Assembly: GCA_016789295.1 (NCBI GenBank)
Contig: JAEUQL010000003.1
Location: 1-9,670 of the forward strand
DNA length: 9,670 nt
Source: Blastocatellia bacterium
GTDB lineage: Bacteria; Acidobacteriota; Blastocatellia; Chloracidobacteriales; JADJPF01
Direction of reading: 5' to 3'
The position numbers and the translations under genes are program-made. Positions within the stretch are counted from its first letter, which is position 1. Each line of letters begins with the position of its first letter. The notes beneath the pieces are model-generated. The model was not told the DNA's origin and did no database searches. It saw nothing but the letters and a program-made list of their open reading frames with translations. Positions 1 through 6,366 of this stretch are shown here, one piece after another.

Positions 1-1
1 C

Positions 2-238
2 ATGGTAGCAGGAATAGTTTGGTCTGGTCGCCATTTTGGTGTCTATTTTCACGGTGATCCTATAGAAATATTGAGCCTTTTAACTTGGTTTACATATCTC
101 TTTATAATACATTACAGGGTAACGGCTGGTTGGCGTGGAAGAAGGGCTGCTATAGTTGCAATAATCGGCTTTGTTTTTGTTCTCTTCAGTCTTGTAGGTT
201 TTAAGTATCTTGGCGGTTTTCATGTGTTTCAAGGATAA
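2..238 (+). CDS. CcsA/HemX-like cytochrome c assembly membrane protein, C-terminal fragment
   Basis: Only the last 78 or so residues are present; the gene starts upstream of the window. The fragment resembles the C-terminus of the CcsA/CcsB/ResC and HemX family of multi-pass membrane proteins. In that family the WWD-type loop of the haem-handling members reads roughly G-x-Y-W-x-W-D-P-K-E. Here the equivalent stretch is GVYFHGDPIEILSLLTW (fragment residues 13-29), so DP and E are kept but the tryptophans before DP are absent. Two hydrophobic segments follow (about 25-40 and 49-70), separated by the family-like WRGRRAA motif. The stop is 18 bases before hemA, so the two genes are probably co-transcribed. 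A membrane protein of this family next to hemA is common (hemX in Bacillus, ccsA in several phyla). Whether this one handles haem for cytochrome c or affects HemA levels cannot be decided from the fragment. Confidence 0.8.
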   Translation: MVAGIVWSGRHFGVYFHGDPIEILSLLTWFTYLFIIHYRVTAGWRGRRAAIVAIIGFVFVLFSLVGFKYLGGFHVFQG

Positions 239-256
239 CCTGAGTCGATTCGAGCC

Positions 257-1561
257 ATGGGGATTATTTTAGTAGGATTAAATCACAGAACTGCACCTGT
301 AGAAGTAAGAGAGAGGTTGGCTTTTGGTGAGCAGACTTTAGAGCCAGCTCTGCGTGGCCTTGTTGATAATCAAAATATCAGCGAGGCTGTCATCGTCTCA
401 ACTTGCAACAGAGTTGAGATAGTGGCAGCAACTCCTGCACCGTCTCCAGATGCCGTAGACCGTGTGTTCAGCTTTATTTCAGATTTTCATAGACTTGGAA
501 AAGTTCCCGAAAAGCACCTTTATGCGCACATAGATCAGACTGCTGTTAGACATCTCTTTCGAGTAGCTTCCAGTTTGGACTCAATGGTAGTGGGAGAACC
601 TCAGATTTTGGGGCAGGTCAAAACTGCTTACACTAGAGCTGTCGAAGTAGGAACTGTTGGCAAAGTACTAAACCAACTAATGACACGTGCTTTTACTGTT
701 GCAAAACGTGTTCGAACAGAAACAGAGATAGGATCAAATGTAACTTCTATCAGTTCTGTGGCAGTCGATTTAGCCAGAAAAGTTTTTGACCAGTTGAAGG
801 ATAAATGCGTAATGCTTGTTGGTGCAGGTGAGATGGTTGAGTCGGCAGCCAAACACCTTATGTCTGAAGGTGTGAAGAATTTCTTGATCTGTAACAGAAC
901 TCCAGAAAGAGCAAAAGAGTTGGTTGCTACTTTCGGAGGTGAAGCAGTAGAGTTTTCTAGACTTTCTTCAAACTTGTCTCGTGCTGATATAGTCATATGT
1001 TCCACAGGAGCACCTAACTATGTAATCACTGCAAATGACTGCAAAAAAGCTATTGAATCGCGCCGCTTTCGTCCAATATTCTTTATAGATATCTCTGTCC
1101 CTCGCAATATAGATCCAGATGTAAGTAGATTAGAGAACCATTTCCTCTTTGACATAGATGATCTCGAAGGTGTTGTTGGTGAAAACATGAGACAGCGTCA
1201 AAGAGAAGCTCTCAAAGCTGAAACGATCATCGAACACGAAGTAGAAAGCTTTTTTGAGAGAATGGAAGTTGTAGACATAGGTCCAACAGTCAGTGCTTTG
1301 AGAGAGCATATAAATGAGATGGTACTTAACGAATTTAACCGTTTGCGGTCAAAATTGGGTAAGCTTACACCAGAACAGGAAGAGGCTATAAAACAGATAC
1401 TTCTCAGTTCGGTTGTAAATAAGTTTATGCACCCTCTCATTACTTCACTACGTGAAGGTGCTCGCTCAAATGGCAATGGCGTTGACATTATCGAACTCTA
1501 CAAGAATGTTTACAATCTTAAAGGTAGAATAGAACGGCAATTCCAAGATGAAGATGTCTGA
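257..1561 (+). CDS. hemA: Glutamyl-tRNA reductase
   Basis: Catalyses NADPH-dependent reduction of glutamyl-tRNA(Glu) to glutamate-1-semialdehyde, the first committed step of C5-pathway tetrapyrrole synthesis in the cytosol. The protein has 434 residues, a normal length. The N-terminus MGIILVGLNHRTAPVEVRE is the family signature and fixes the start, although no good Shine-Dalgarno precedes it. The catalytic cysteine is C50 in STCNRVE. The SLDSMVVGEPQILGQVK block lies at about 106-122 and the NADPH-binding GAGEM motif at 189-193. A C-terminal helical dimerisation region follows from about residue 320. It sits 18 bases after the CcsA-like gene and 42 bases before hemC, all on one strand, consistent with a haem operon. 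No frame damage or missing key residue was seen. Confidence 0.97.
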   Translation: MGIILVGLNHRTAPVEVRERLAFGEQTLEPALRGLVDNQNISEAVIVSTCNRVEIVAATPAPSPDAVDRVFSFISDFHRLGKVPEKHLYAHIDQTAVRHLFRVASSLDSMVVGEPQILGQVKTAYTRAVEVGTVGKVLNQLMTRAFTVAKRVRTETEIGSNVTSISSVAVDLARKVFDQLKDKCVMLVGAGEMVESAAKHLMSEGVKNFLICNRTPERAKELVATFGGEAVEFSRLSSNLSRADIVICSTGAPNYVITANDCKKAIESRRFRPIFFIDISVPRNIDPDVSRLENHFLFDIDDLEGVVGENMRQRQREALKAETIIEHEVESFFERMEVVDIGPTVSALREHINEMVLNEFNRLRSKLGKLTPEQEEAIKQILLSSVVNKFMHPLITSLREGARSNGNGVDIIELYKNVYNLKGRIERQFQDEDV

Positions 1562-1603
1562 GACATTGAACTAGTAGTTAAATAAAAATTACAAGAGAAA
1601 GTT

Positions 1604-2557
1604 ATGATTAGAATCGGATCACGTGGTAGCAAGCTTGCTCTTTGGCAAGCCAATTGGGTAAAAGAGAAACTAGAAAAACGGTTCCCTGATGCAGAAGTGT
1701 CAATAAAGATTATAAAGACTACAGGTGATCGGCTTCAGCAAGAAACAGAAGTTTCACAATCGATCCCAAAAGGACTATTTACAAAAGAGATACAAGATGC
1801 AGTCCTCAGAAATGAAGTTGATATAGCTGTTCATAGCCTCAAAGATCTTCCTACAGATACCCATGAAGGTCTAACACTTGTTTCGATAACAAAGCGTGAA
1901 GATCCCCATGATGCTGTTGTCTGTCGCAGCAGCACAACCAAGCTTGCCGATCTGCCACAGGCAGCACGTGTAGGTACAAGCTCAACACGTAGAAGATCGC
2001 AGCTACTCAACCTTAGACCCGACTTACAGATAGAGGAAGTTAGAGGTAATGTTGATACCAGACTTCGCAAGCTTGATGAGGGTGAATTTGACTGTTTGTT
2101 ACTGGCTGCTGCTGGTTTGATAAGGCTTGGTTTAAAAGATAGGATCTCTGAACTGCTTTCTCCAGAAGTTATGGTACCAGCAGTGGGGCAGGGTGCACTG
2201 GCAATCGAGACTAGAAGTGATGACAAAGAGACTCAACGATATATCCGAACACTAAACCATAAAGCAACACATATCTGTTGTTATGCTGAGCGTGTCTTTC
2301 TTGAAGCACTTGGTGGTGGTTGCCAAGTACCCATAGCTGCTCACGCACAGATAGAAAAAGAGAGATTGATGTTGAGAGGCTGTGTTGCCAGTCTAGATGG
2401 AAAGATAGTAGTCAAGCGTGCAATTTCTGGTACAGTTGAAGAGGCTGAATTTCTAGGTAACAAGCTTGCAGAGAAGATATTGGCTGCTGGTGCAGACAAG
2501 CTACTTAAAGAGATCAAAACTTTAGGTCGTAGCAACACACCTTCTAAAATAGGCTAG
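1604..2557 (+). CDS. hemC: Hydroxymethylbilane synthase (porphobilinogen deaminase)
   Basis: Polymerises four porphobilinogen molecules into the linear tetrapyrrole hydroxymethylbilane. The N-terminus IRIGSRGSKLALWQANWV is diagnostic. The catalytic aspartate is D81 in HSLKDLPT. Arginine-rich substrate-binding segments include GTSSTRRRSQLL and EVRGNVDTRLRKL. The dipyrromethane cofactor attaches to C240 in the GGGCQVPIAAHA motif. The length of 317 residues is typical. The ATG follows a weak purine run (AAGAGAAAG), not a strong Shine-Dalgarno. It lies 42 bases after hemA and only 4 bases before hemD, so translation of hemC and hemD is probably coupled and the unstable product can pass quickly to HemD. 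Confidence 0.97.
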   Translation: MIRIGSRGSKLALWQANWVKEKLEKRFPDAEVSIKIIKTTGDRLQQETEVSQSIPKGLFTKEIQDAVLRNEVDIAVHSLKDLPTDTHEGLTLVSITKREDPHDAVVCRSSTTKLADLPQAARVGTSSTRRRSQLLNLRPDLQIEEVRGNVDTRLRKLDEGEFDCLLLAAAGLIRLGLKDRISELLSPEVMVPAVGQGALAIETRSDDKETQRYIRTLNHKATHICCYAERVFLEALGGGCQVPIAAHAQIEKERLMLRGCVASLDGKIVVKRAISGTVEEAEFLGNKLAEKILAAGADKLLKEIKTLGRSNTPSKIG

Positions 2558-2561
2558 CCCT

Positions 2562-3347
2562 ATGATAGGAAAGAGAGTCTTAATAACTAGACCAAAACCT
2601 CTAAAAGAAGTAGACAAACTTACGGAACTTCTTGCAGAGTCTGGTTTCGATATCTTTCATTGTCCGACTATTGAGATAATTCCACCAGATAGTTTTCTAC
2701 TTCTAGATCAAGCATTATCAGAACTCAATCTATATGACTGGATAGTCTTTACAAGTAGACATGCAGTAGATGCTGTAGTTAAAAGGCTTAACCATCTATC
2801 TATTAAAGTTCCTACAAAGCTAAAAACTCTAGCGGTTGGTACAACTACTGCAGAGGTAGCAAAAAAAGCAGGCTTCTCTATAACTTTAACTCCAGAGAAA
2901 TTTAATGCAGAGACTACACTGCAAGCTATTAGCAACTACTATCAGACAGAGCTTGAAGGTATCAACTTTCTCTTTCCACGTTCATCGATAGGGCGTGAGA
3001 CTTTGGTTGTTGGAATGTCTCAGCTTGGAGCAAGTGTCAAACTTGTTGAGGCTTATAGAACAGAGATGCCAAAGACTGCACAACAAGAGATAGAACGGTT
3101 ACTGCTTCCAAAAGCTAGCGTAGACCTAGTTGTTTTTACAAGTCCTTCGGCGGTACAGAATATATCTGAACTGCTTGCACCAAGAAAGGTGAATGAGGTA
3201 CTTTCTAAAACTCTTGTTGCATGCATAGGACCTGTTTCGGTAAAGGCTGCGAAAGAACTGGGGATTTGTGTAGATATATGTCCAAGCAATTCTACGGCTA
3301 TTGATCTAGCAGAAGCTATCAGAGAATATTTTTTAAAAAAATTGTAG
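2562..3347 (+). CDS. hemD: Uroporphyrinogen-III synthase
   Basis: Cyclises hydroxymethylbilane with inversion of ring D to give uroporphyrinogen III, the branch point to haem, sirohaem and cobalamin. Sequence is poorly conserved in this family, but the recurring blocks are visible: KRVLITRP at the N-terminus (4-11), DWIVFTSRHAVDAV in the first domain, FPRSSIGRETLV and VEAYRTEMP mid-protein, and VVFTSPSAVQNI followed by ACIGPVSVKAAKELGI in the second domain. The 261 residues match a stand-alone HemD and not a HemD fusion. It starts 4 bases after the hemC stop. Its last codons (LKKL-stop) contain an A-run and its stop codon begins a perfect hairpin that serves as terminator for the convergent RRM gene on the other strand. 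Confidence 0.95.
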   Translation: MIGKRVLITRPKPLKEVDKLTELLAESGFDIFHCPTIEIIPPDSFLLLDQALSELNLYDWIVFTSRHAVDAVVKRLNHLSIKVPTKLKTLAVGTTTAEVAKKAGFSITLTPEKFNAETTLQAISNYYQTELEGINFLFPRSSIGRETLVVGMSQLGASVKLVEAYRTEMPKTAQQEIERLLLPKASVDLVVFTSPSAVQNISELLAPRKVNEVLSKTLVACIGPVSVKAAKELGICVDICPSNSTAIDLAEAIREYFLKKL

Positions 3348-3385
3348 CCACAAAGTATTTGATCTCTCTTCACACTTTGTGGCTA
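3335..3385 (-). terminator. Intrinsic terminator of the RRM gene, overlapping the hemD 3' end
   Basis: A perfect 12-bp inverted repeat pairs TAGCCACAAAGT (3345-3356) with ACTTTGTGGCTA (3374-3385) around a 17-base loop. Read on the minus strand, the hairpin is followed by CAA and a run of seven T (complement of 3335-3341), a standard Rho-independent terminator about 30 bases after the RRM stop. On the plus strand no T-run follows, so the hairpin is a weaker terminator for hemD, though it may still stabilise that 3' end. The left arm starts exactly at the hemD stop codon. Confidence 0.8.
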
Positions 3386-3412
3386 TGAATCTAACTGCTC
3401 TACTAAACTAGA

Positions 3413-3745
3413 TTAGTAGCGTCTGAACCCGCCGCCATTGTCACCCCGACTTGAACCACGATTGCCGCCATTTCTATTGCCAGAAGGACGTCTCTCTTGA
3501 GGTCTAGCTTCGTTTACCTTCAAAGTGCGACCTTGATACTGCGTTCCATTGAGCTGTGATATTGCTGCCTCGCCTTCAGATCTATCAGCCATTTCTACAA
3601 AACCAAAACCGCGTGATCGACCTGTATCCTGATCAGTAATGATGCGTGCCGACTCTACCCTGCCAATCTGTGCAAAGAGATTATTTAGATCTCCATCTGT
3701 CGTAGAGAAAGAAAGATTACCAACATAAAGTTTCATACTATCCAT
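3413..3745 (-). CDS. Single-RRM RNA-binding protein with Gly/Arg-rich tail
   Basis: A 110-residue cytosolic RNA-binding protein. One RNA recognition motif covers about residues 4-81, with RNP2 LYVGNL (6-11) and RNP1 RGFGFVEM (45-52). The aromatic residues that stack on RNA (Y7, F47, F49) are all present. The tail (about 84-110) is rich in Gly, Arg, Asn and Ser with RG and GGG steps, like the RGG-type tails of cyanobacterial Rbp and plant glycine-rich RNA-binding proteins. The start at 3745 is chosen because TAGGTGG lies just upstream; a second ATG at 3736 is too far from it. In cyanobacteria such proteins are often cold-induced and act on mRNA; that role here is inference. It is transcribed toward hemD from its own promoter through a leader of about 190 nt, and ends at the terminator at 3335-3385. 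Confidence 0.93.
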   Translation of the reverse strand: MDSMKLYVGNLSFSTTDGDLNNLFAQIGRVESARIITDQDTGRSRGFGFVEMADRSEGEAAISQLNGTQYQGRTLKVNEARPQERRPSGNRNGGNRGSSRGDNGGGFRRY

Positions 3746-3935
3746 TTACCACCTACTAATTAATTTAGTTTTTTGATGGAACGCTCACTGCAGTAGATTC
3801 TGGCGGGGTACTTTCGAGGACTCCGAGCTTCCTCCACTTGTGCAATAGCAGTTCCGGTTACCTTTGTACGCTCTTGGAACGAAGCCTAAACTGGCGAGTT
3901 TGAGATTTCGAATCAGTCCACCTGGACCTAGCGCG
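3746..3935 (-). ncRNA. Long 5' leader of the RRM gene, candidate cis-regulatory RNA
   Basis: This stretch is clearly richer in G+C than the AT-rich DNA just beyond it, and it begins almost exactly where the predicted promoter would start transcription. Short stems are visible on the minus strand: GGTCC/GGACT (4 bp plus a wobble) with loop AGGT near the 5' end, GATT/AATC around CGA, GTTCC/GGAAC enclosing a GGTAACC palindrome, and GAGGA/TCCTC. The motifs TCGAAA and CGCCAG each occur twice in the same order. The last part before the start codon is AT-rich and holds the ribosome binding site. I do not recognise it as a named riboswitch, 6S, SRP or RNase P RNA. Function is inferred from position: cold-shock and RNA-binding-protein genes often carry long regulatory leaders or are autoregulated. 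Confidence 0.45.
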
Positions 3936-3940
3936 CCTGT

Positions 3941-3968
3941 ATTCTAGCATCCAAAAGTAAAGATGCAA
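3941..3968 (-). promoter_or_regulatory. Sigma-70-type promoter of the RRM gene with extended -10
   Basis: Read on the minus strand: -35 TTGCAT (3963-3968), 16-base spacer, then TGC directly before -10 TAGAAT (3941-3946). The TGn before a five-of-six -10 match is an extended -10 element, which compensates for the imperfect -35. Transcription should begin near 3934-3936, at the edge of the G+C-richer leader. Confidence 0.65.
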
Positions 3969-4233
3969 GTTTTTTTCCGACAAATATTTTAGTATTTGGT
4001 TTACAGCTTAAGACAATTTAATACATGCTTTGGATAAAGAGGTAATGTTGTAAATTGCAACAAGAAACAGTAGTTGCGCTGACCAAGGAATAGGTTAAAA
4101 ATAGTAAGCCGTTTTTTAGTAGCAGAAAAGTTTTTGCTCACAAGATAATTAAACGAAAACCTCTACTTAGTAAGAGTTAAACTTCTCTTATAATCACAAC
4201 TAGGTTATATAACTGAAGTGAAAGCAGTAAATC
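3969..4233. other. AT-rich intergenic stretch with no supported gene
   Basis: The 265 bases between the RRM promoter and the stop of the DUF962 gene are AT-rich and hold no coding frame with a ribosome binding site. There are small inverted repeats: TAAGAG/CTCTTA with an 8-base loop at about 4171-4190, and AGCAGAAA against TTTTTGCT near 4122-4139. Neither is followed by a T-run in the direction needed to end the DUF962 transcript. A TATAAT at 4189-4194 on the plus strand has no acceptable -35 and leads only into the antisense of the DUF962 gene. Confidence 0.6.
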
Positions 4234-4572
4234 TTATATATTTTTTGAGACTATTCTATCAACTTCCGCACTCATCTTTCCTTGCAGCATTAAGAAGTAC
4301 ATTCTAAAATCCCCCATAAGTGAATAGAATGGGTACTTGAAAGTTGCAGGTCGATTCTTTTCTATAAAAAAATGTGACAACCAAGCGAAGCTGTAAGAAA
4401 CTACAAGAACTAAAGGCAGAGCTTTCCAATTTCCTGTGGACAATATGTATAGCAATAGTAGTAGTCCAGCAGTTGTCCCTATGAAATGGTAGGTTCGTGT
4501 TGCTTTAATACTGTGCTCCTTTACATAGAAAGGCCAGAAAGCTTCAAAGGTCTCAAATTTCTCAACAGCCAT
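4234..4572 (-). CDS. DUF962 / Mpo1-like small membrane protein
   Basis: A 112-residue protein of the DUF962 (YGL010w/Mpo1-like) family. Recognisable blocks are FWPFYVKEH near the N-terminus, YHFIGTTAGLLLLL (28-41), and WLSHFFIEKNRPATF (64-78) followed by KYPFYSLMGDFRMY (79-92). Hydrophobic segments at about 33-46 and 51-65, and a hydrophobic patch near 91-97, suggest an integral membrane protein. Yeast Mpo1 is an Fe(II)-dependent dioxygenase in alpha-oxidation of 2-hydroxy fatty acids that uses conserved histidines. H20, H29 and H67 here are candidates for the same role, but bacterial function is not established. I place the start at 4572 because a strong Shine-Dalgarno (AGGAGG, 4578-4583) lies 5 bases upstream; an in-frame extension to 4602 has no such site. 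It is divergent from the kinase gene. Confidence 0.88.
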   Translation of the reverse strand: MAVEKFETFEAFWPFYVKEHSIKATRTYHFIGTTAGLLLLLYILSTGNWKALPLVLVVSYSFAWLSHFFIEKNRPATFKYPFYSLMGDFRMYFLMLQGKMSAEVDRIVSKNI

Positions 4573-4639
4573 GGCCACCTCCTGAGTAGTTAGCAGAAAC
4601 AAGCTCTAAATAGACTTGTTGATAGAAGAGAGATTTGCA

Positions 4640-4667
4640 ATTATTGCATTCTTTAGGTTATTGCCAA
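4640..4667 (-). promoter_or_regulatory. Promoter of the DUF962 gene with extended -10
   Basis: On the minus strand: -35 TTGGCA (4662-4667), 16-base spacer ending in TGC, -10 AATAAT (4640-4645). The architecture (16-base spacer, TGC extended -10) is the same as for the RRM promoter. The expected start near 4633 gives a 5' untranslated region of about 60 bases ending in the strong AGGAGG site. Confidence 0.55.
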
Positions 4668-4712
4668 AAGTCGTTTTTTAGAGACTGAAAAAATAGAAAA
4701 ATTACAGTGAGA

Positions 4713-4741
4713 TTGACTTAAAACTGAATGCAGCGTATAAG
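4713..4741 (+). promoter_or_regulatory. Promoter of the kinase gene
   Basis: Plus-strand -35 TTGACT (4713-4718), 17-base spacer and -10 TATAAG (4736-4741), each matching consensus at five of six positions. Transcription would start near 4748, leaving an untranslated leader of about 125 bases. That leader contains a 7-bp inverted repeat TGTAGTA/TACTACA (4774-4780 and 4797-4803). The promoter is back to back with the DUF962 promoter, with only 45 bases between the two -35 boxes. Confidence 0.6.
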
Positions 4742-4873
4742 TCCTAGTACTGTTTTTTCTGAAACTGCCCAACTGTAGTAGAGCCTTTCTGTGCAATACT
4801 ACAAGGGCGCAGACCATATAGTAGTAGAAGATCTCCCTTTAAGAAAGATTTAGGAATCGATTTGGAAAAGATT

Positions 4874-5815
4874 ATGGAAAATAATCTTTTAGAAAACAGA
4901 TACAAAGTCTATGAACTTCTGGGTGAAGGTGGAGTAGGCACTGTATACAAGGCTCTCGATCTTGAGACTGGCAAAGACATAGCAGTGAAGTTTTTGGTTC
5001 AGCAGCAGACCGAAAGCCAGACATTTCAACAGATGCGGAGCCGGTACTTTGAGAGAGAGATCTCTTTGCTTAAAAAGATCCGGCACTCTTCTATAGTATC
5101 TTTTTTGGGTAGTGGGTACACAAAAGAAGGTTTCCCATATCTACTTATGGAGTATGTTGAAGGACATACCCTCGCAAAAGATATAAGTGAAAATTCACCA
5201 ATGCTTGTAGGAAGAGTATTCAAAATTCTCCAGCCCCTCTGTTCTGCACTTGCTTGCATACACCAGCATGGTGCAATTCACCGGGACTTGAAACCTGAAA
5301 ACATAATGATTACAGACAAGGAGGGTAGGGAAGAGATAAAAATTTTGGATTTTGGTATAGCCAAACTTCTTGAACCATCTGAAGGGGAGAATGTTATGCC
5401 AATAACTCAAGTTGGCAACATAGTGGGAACTGTTGCTTACCTTTCTCCTGAGCAGTGGTTAGAGAAGGAGTTGGATCAGAGAACTGATATATATGCACTT
5501 GGGTTGATCGTTTATGAGATGCTTACTGGAAAACATCCGTTTCGTTCTGACAGTTTAGAGCTTTCTATGCTCATGCACCTCAATGAAGACCCCGCTCCTC
5601 CATCAAGTCTCAATTCAGATCTGCCCATCTTTCTTGACGAAGTCATTTTACGTAGTCTTTCAAAAGAGAAACAAGACAGACAAGCCAGTGCTATTGATTT
5701 TTTGACTGAATTTGAGAATGTTCTTGCTGATATATATCGCAGAAGTCTCAGCTATCTTTCAAATCCAGCAACTGAAACACTCTCTTTTGAAGCTAATAAC
5801 GATGACGAGGCATAG
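4874..5815 (+). CDS. Soluble Hanks-type Ser/Thr protein kinase
   Basis: Phosphorylates Ser/Thr on unknown protein partners. The kinase domain fills most of the 313 residues. Counting from the ATG at 4874: glycine loop GEGGVGTVYKA (17-27), ATP-anchoring K39 in AVKFL, catalytic HRDLKPEN (136-143), metal-binding DFG (159-161), GTVAYLSPEQ (185-194, the bacterial version of APE) and DIYALGLIVYEMLTGKHPF from D205. All catalytic residues are present, so an active RD-type kinase is expected. There is no transmembrane helix, PASTA or TPR region; the C-terminal 40 residues are short and featureless, so it is cytosolic. A TTG at 4862 preceded by AGGA is an alternative start adding four residues. The HTH gene begins 45 bases downstream and is probably co-transcribed, suggesting but not proving a kinase-regulator pair. 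Confidence 0.95.
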   Translation: MENNLLENRYKVYELLGEGGVGTVYKALDLETGKDIAVKFLVQQQTESQTFQQMRSRYFEREISLLKKIRHSSIVSFLGSGYTKEGFPYLLMEYVEGHTLAKDISENSPMLVGRVFKILQPLCSALACIHQHGAIHRDLKPENIMITDKEGREEIKILDFGIAKLLEPSEGENVMPITQVGNIVGTVAYLSPEQWLEKELDQRTDIYALGLIVYEMLTGKHPFRSDSLELSMLMHLNEDPAPPSSLNSDLPIFLDEVILRSLSKEKQDRQASAIDFLTEFENVLADIYRRSLSYLSNPATETLSFEANNDDEA

Positions 5816-5860
5816 ACCTTTTGATTTGTTAGGCTAATAATAATATTTGGAGGATATAGG

Positions 5861-6322
5861 ATGCGTGGTCGTAAGTTTTTTATTGAATGGAAAGAAGATG
5901 AAAGTCTATTTGTGCAACATATGAGTCTGGAAAAGTCTGCTGAAAGTAAGATTAGGATTAAAGCACTTTTAATGCTCAAGCACGGTAAGAAGCTGAAAGA
6001 TGTTGGGCAAGAGCTAGGTATTCATTACAGAACACTCCAAAAGTGGATCTACTGGTACAGAAAAGGTGGAATCAAGGAAGTTGTCAAGCACAAGCACGGT
6101 GGTAGACAGGGAAGAGCTGTAAGACTGACTTTAGATCAGCAGCAGAGACTTTTACAAAAAGCTACAAGCTCAGGCTTTGAAACACTTTCGGCGGCTGTGG
6201 ATTGGGTAGAGCAAGAGCTTGGAGTGAAATATACTTACTGGGGACTTAGGAAACTTTTCCAAAGGTTGAGTTTGGGTAAGCATACAGATCAAAAAAATAG
6301 TCTCAACAGACAGAAGATATAG
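5861..6322 (+). CDS. Free-standing IS630-type helix-turn-helix protein (transposase N-terminal domain only)
   Basis: The 153 residues match the DNA-binding half of IS630-family transposases. A first HTH is at about 44-66 (DVGQELGIHYRTLQKWIYWYRKG), then the basic linker HKHGGRQGR (78-85), then a second winged-helix unit at about 88-137 ending YTYWGLRKLFQRLSL. In IS630 transposases the DDE catalytic domain follows; here the frame stops about 15 residues later, and the remaining 42 bases before the convergent trmL gene encode nothing. The start has a good Shine-Dalgarno (GGAGG, 7 bases before ATG). No terminal inverted repeats or TA target duplications could be recognised. It could be a remnant of an insertion element or a domesticated DNA-binding regulator; the intact frame, good ribosome site and position behind the kinase make the second reading possible. 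Confidence 0.75.
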   Translation: MRGRKFFIEWKEDESLFVQHMSLEKSAESKIRIKALLMLKHGKKLKDVGQELGIHYRTLQKWIYWYRKGGIKEVVKHKHGGRQGRAVRLTLDQQQRLLQKATSSGFETLSAAVDWVEQELGVKYTYWGLRKLFQRLSLGKHTDQKNSLNRQKI

Positions 6323-6330
6323 CTGGAAGA

Positions 6331-6366
6331 AAAAGCTTGAGCAGCAACACTGATTAAAGAGCTTTT
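6331..6366. terminator. Weak hairpin between the convergent HTH and trmL genes
   Basis: A 7-bp repeat AAAAGCT (6331-6337) pairs with AGCTTTT (6360-6366) across a 22-base loop. On the minus strand the arm runs into TTTTTCTT, so it may end the trmL transcript; on the plus strand there is no further T-run. The long loop makes it a weak candidate. Confidence 0.25.

Noticed and set aside
3785..3943. Open minus-strand frame of 52 codons through the RRM leader
   Set aside because: It has no ATG, GTG or TTG with a ribosome site; another frame is open across part of the same DNA, which fits G+C-rich non-coding sequence better than a gene.
3858..3950. Arg-rich frame of 30 codons (minus strand) starting at an ATG next to the RRM leader
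   Set aside because: Its ATG lies inside the predicted promoter (just upstream of and overlapping the extended -10), so it would not be on the transcript, and it has no ribosome binding site.
4189..4194. TATAAT on the plus strand
   Set aside because: No acceptable -35 at 16-18 bases and no plus-strand gene downstream before the kinase, which has its own better promoter.
5816..6364. Complete IS630 insertion element
   Set aside because: Only the DNA-binding half of the transposase is present, and no terminal inverted repeats or flanking TA duplications could be identified.
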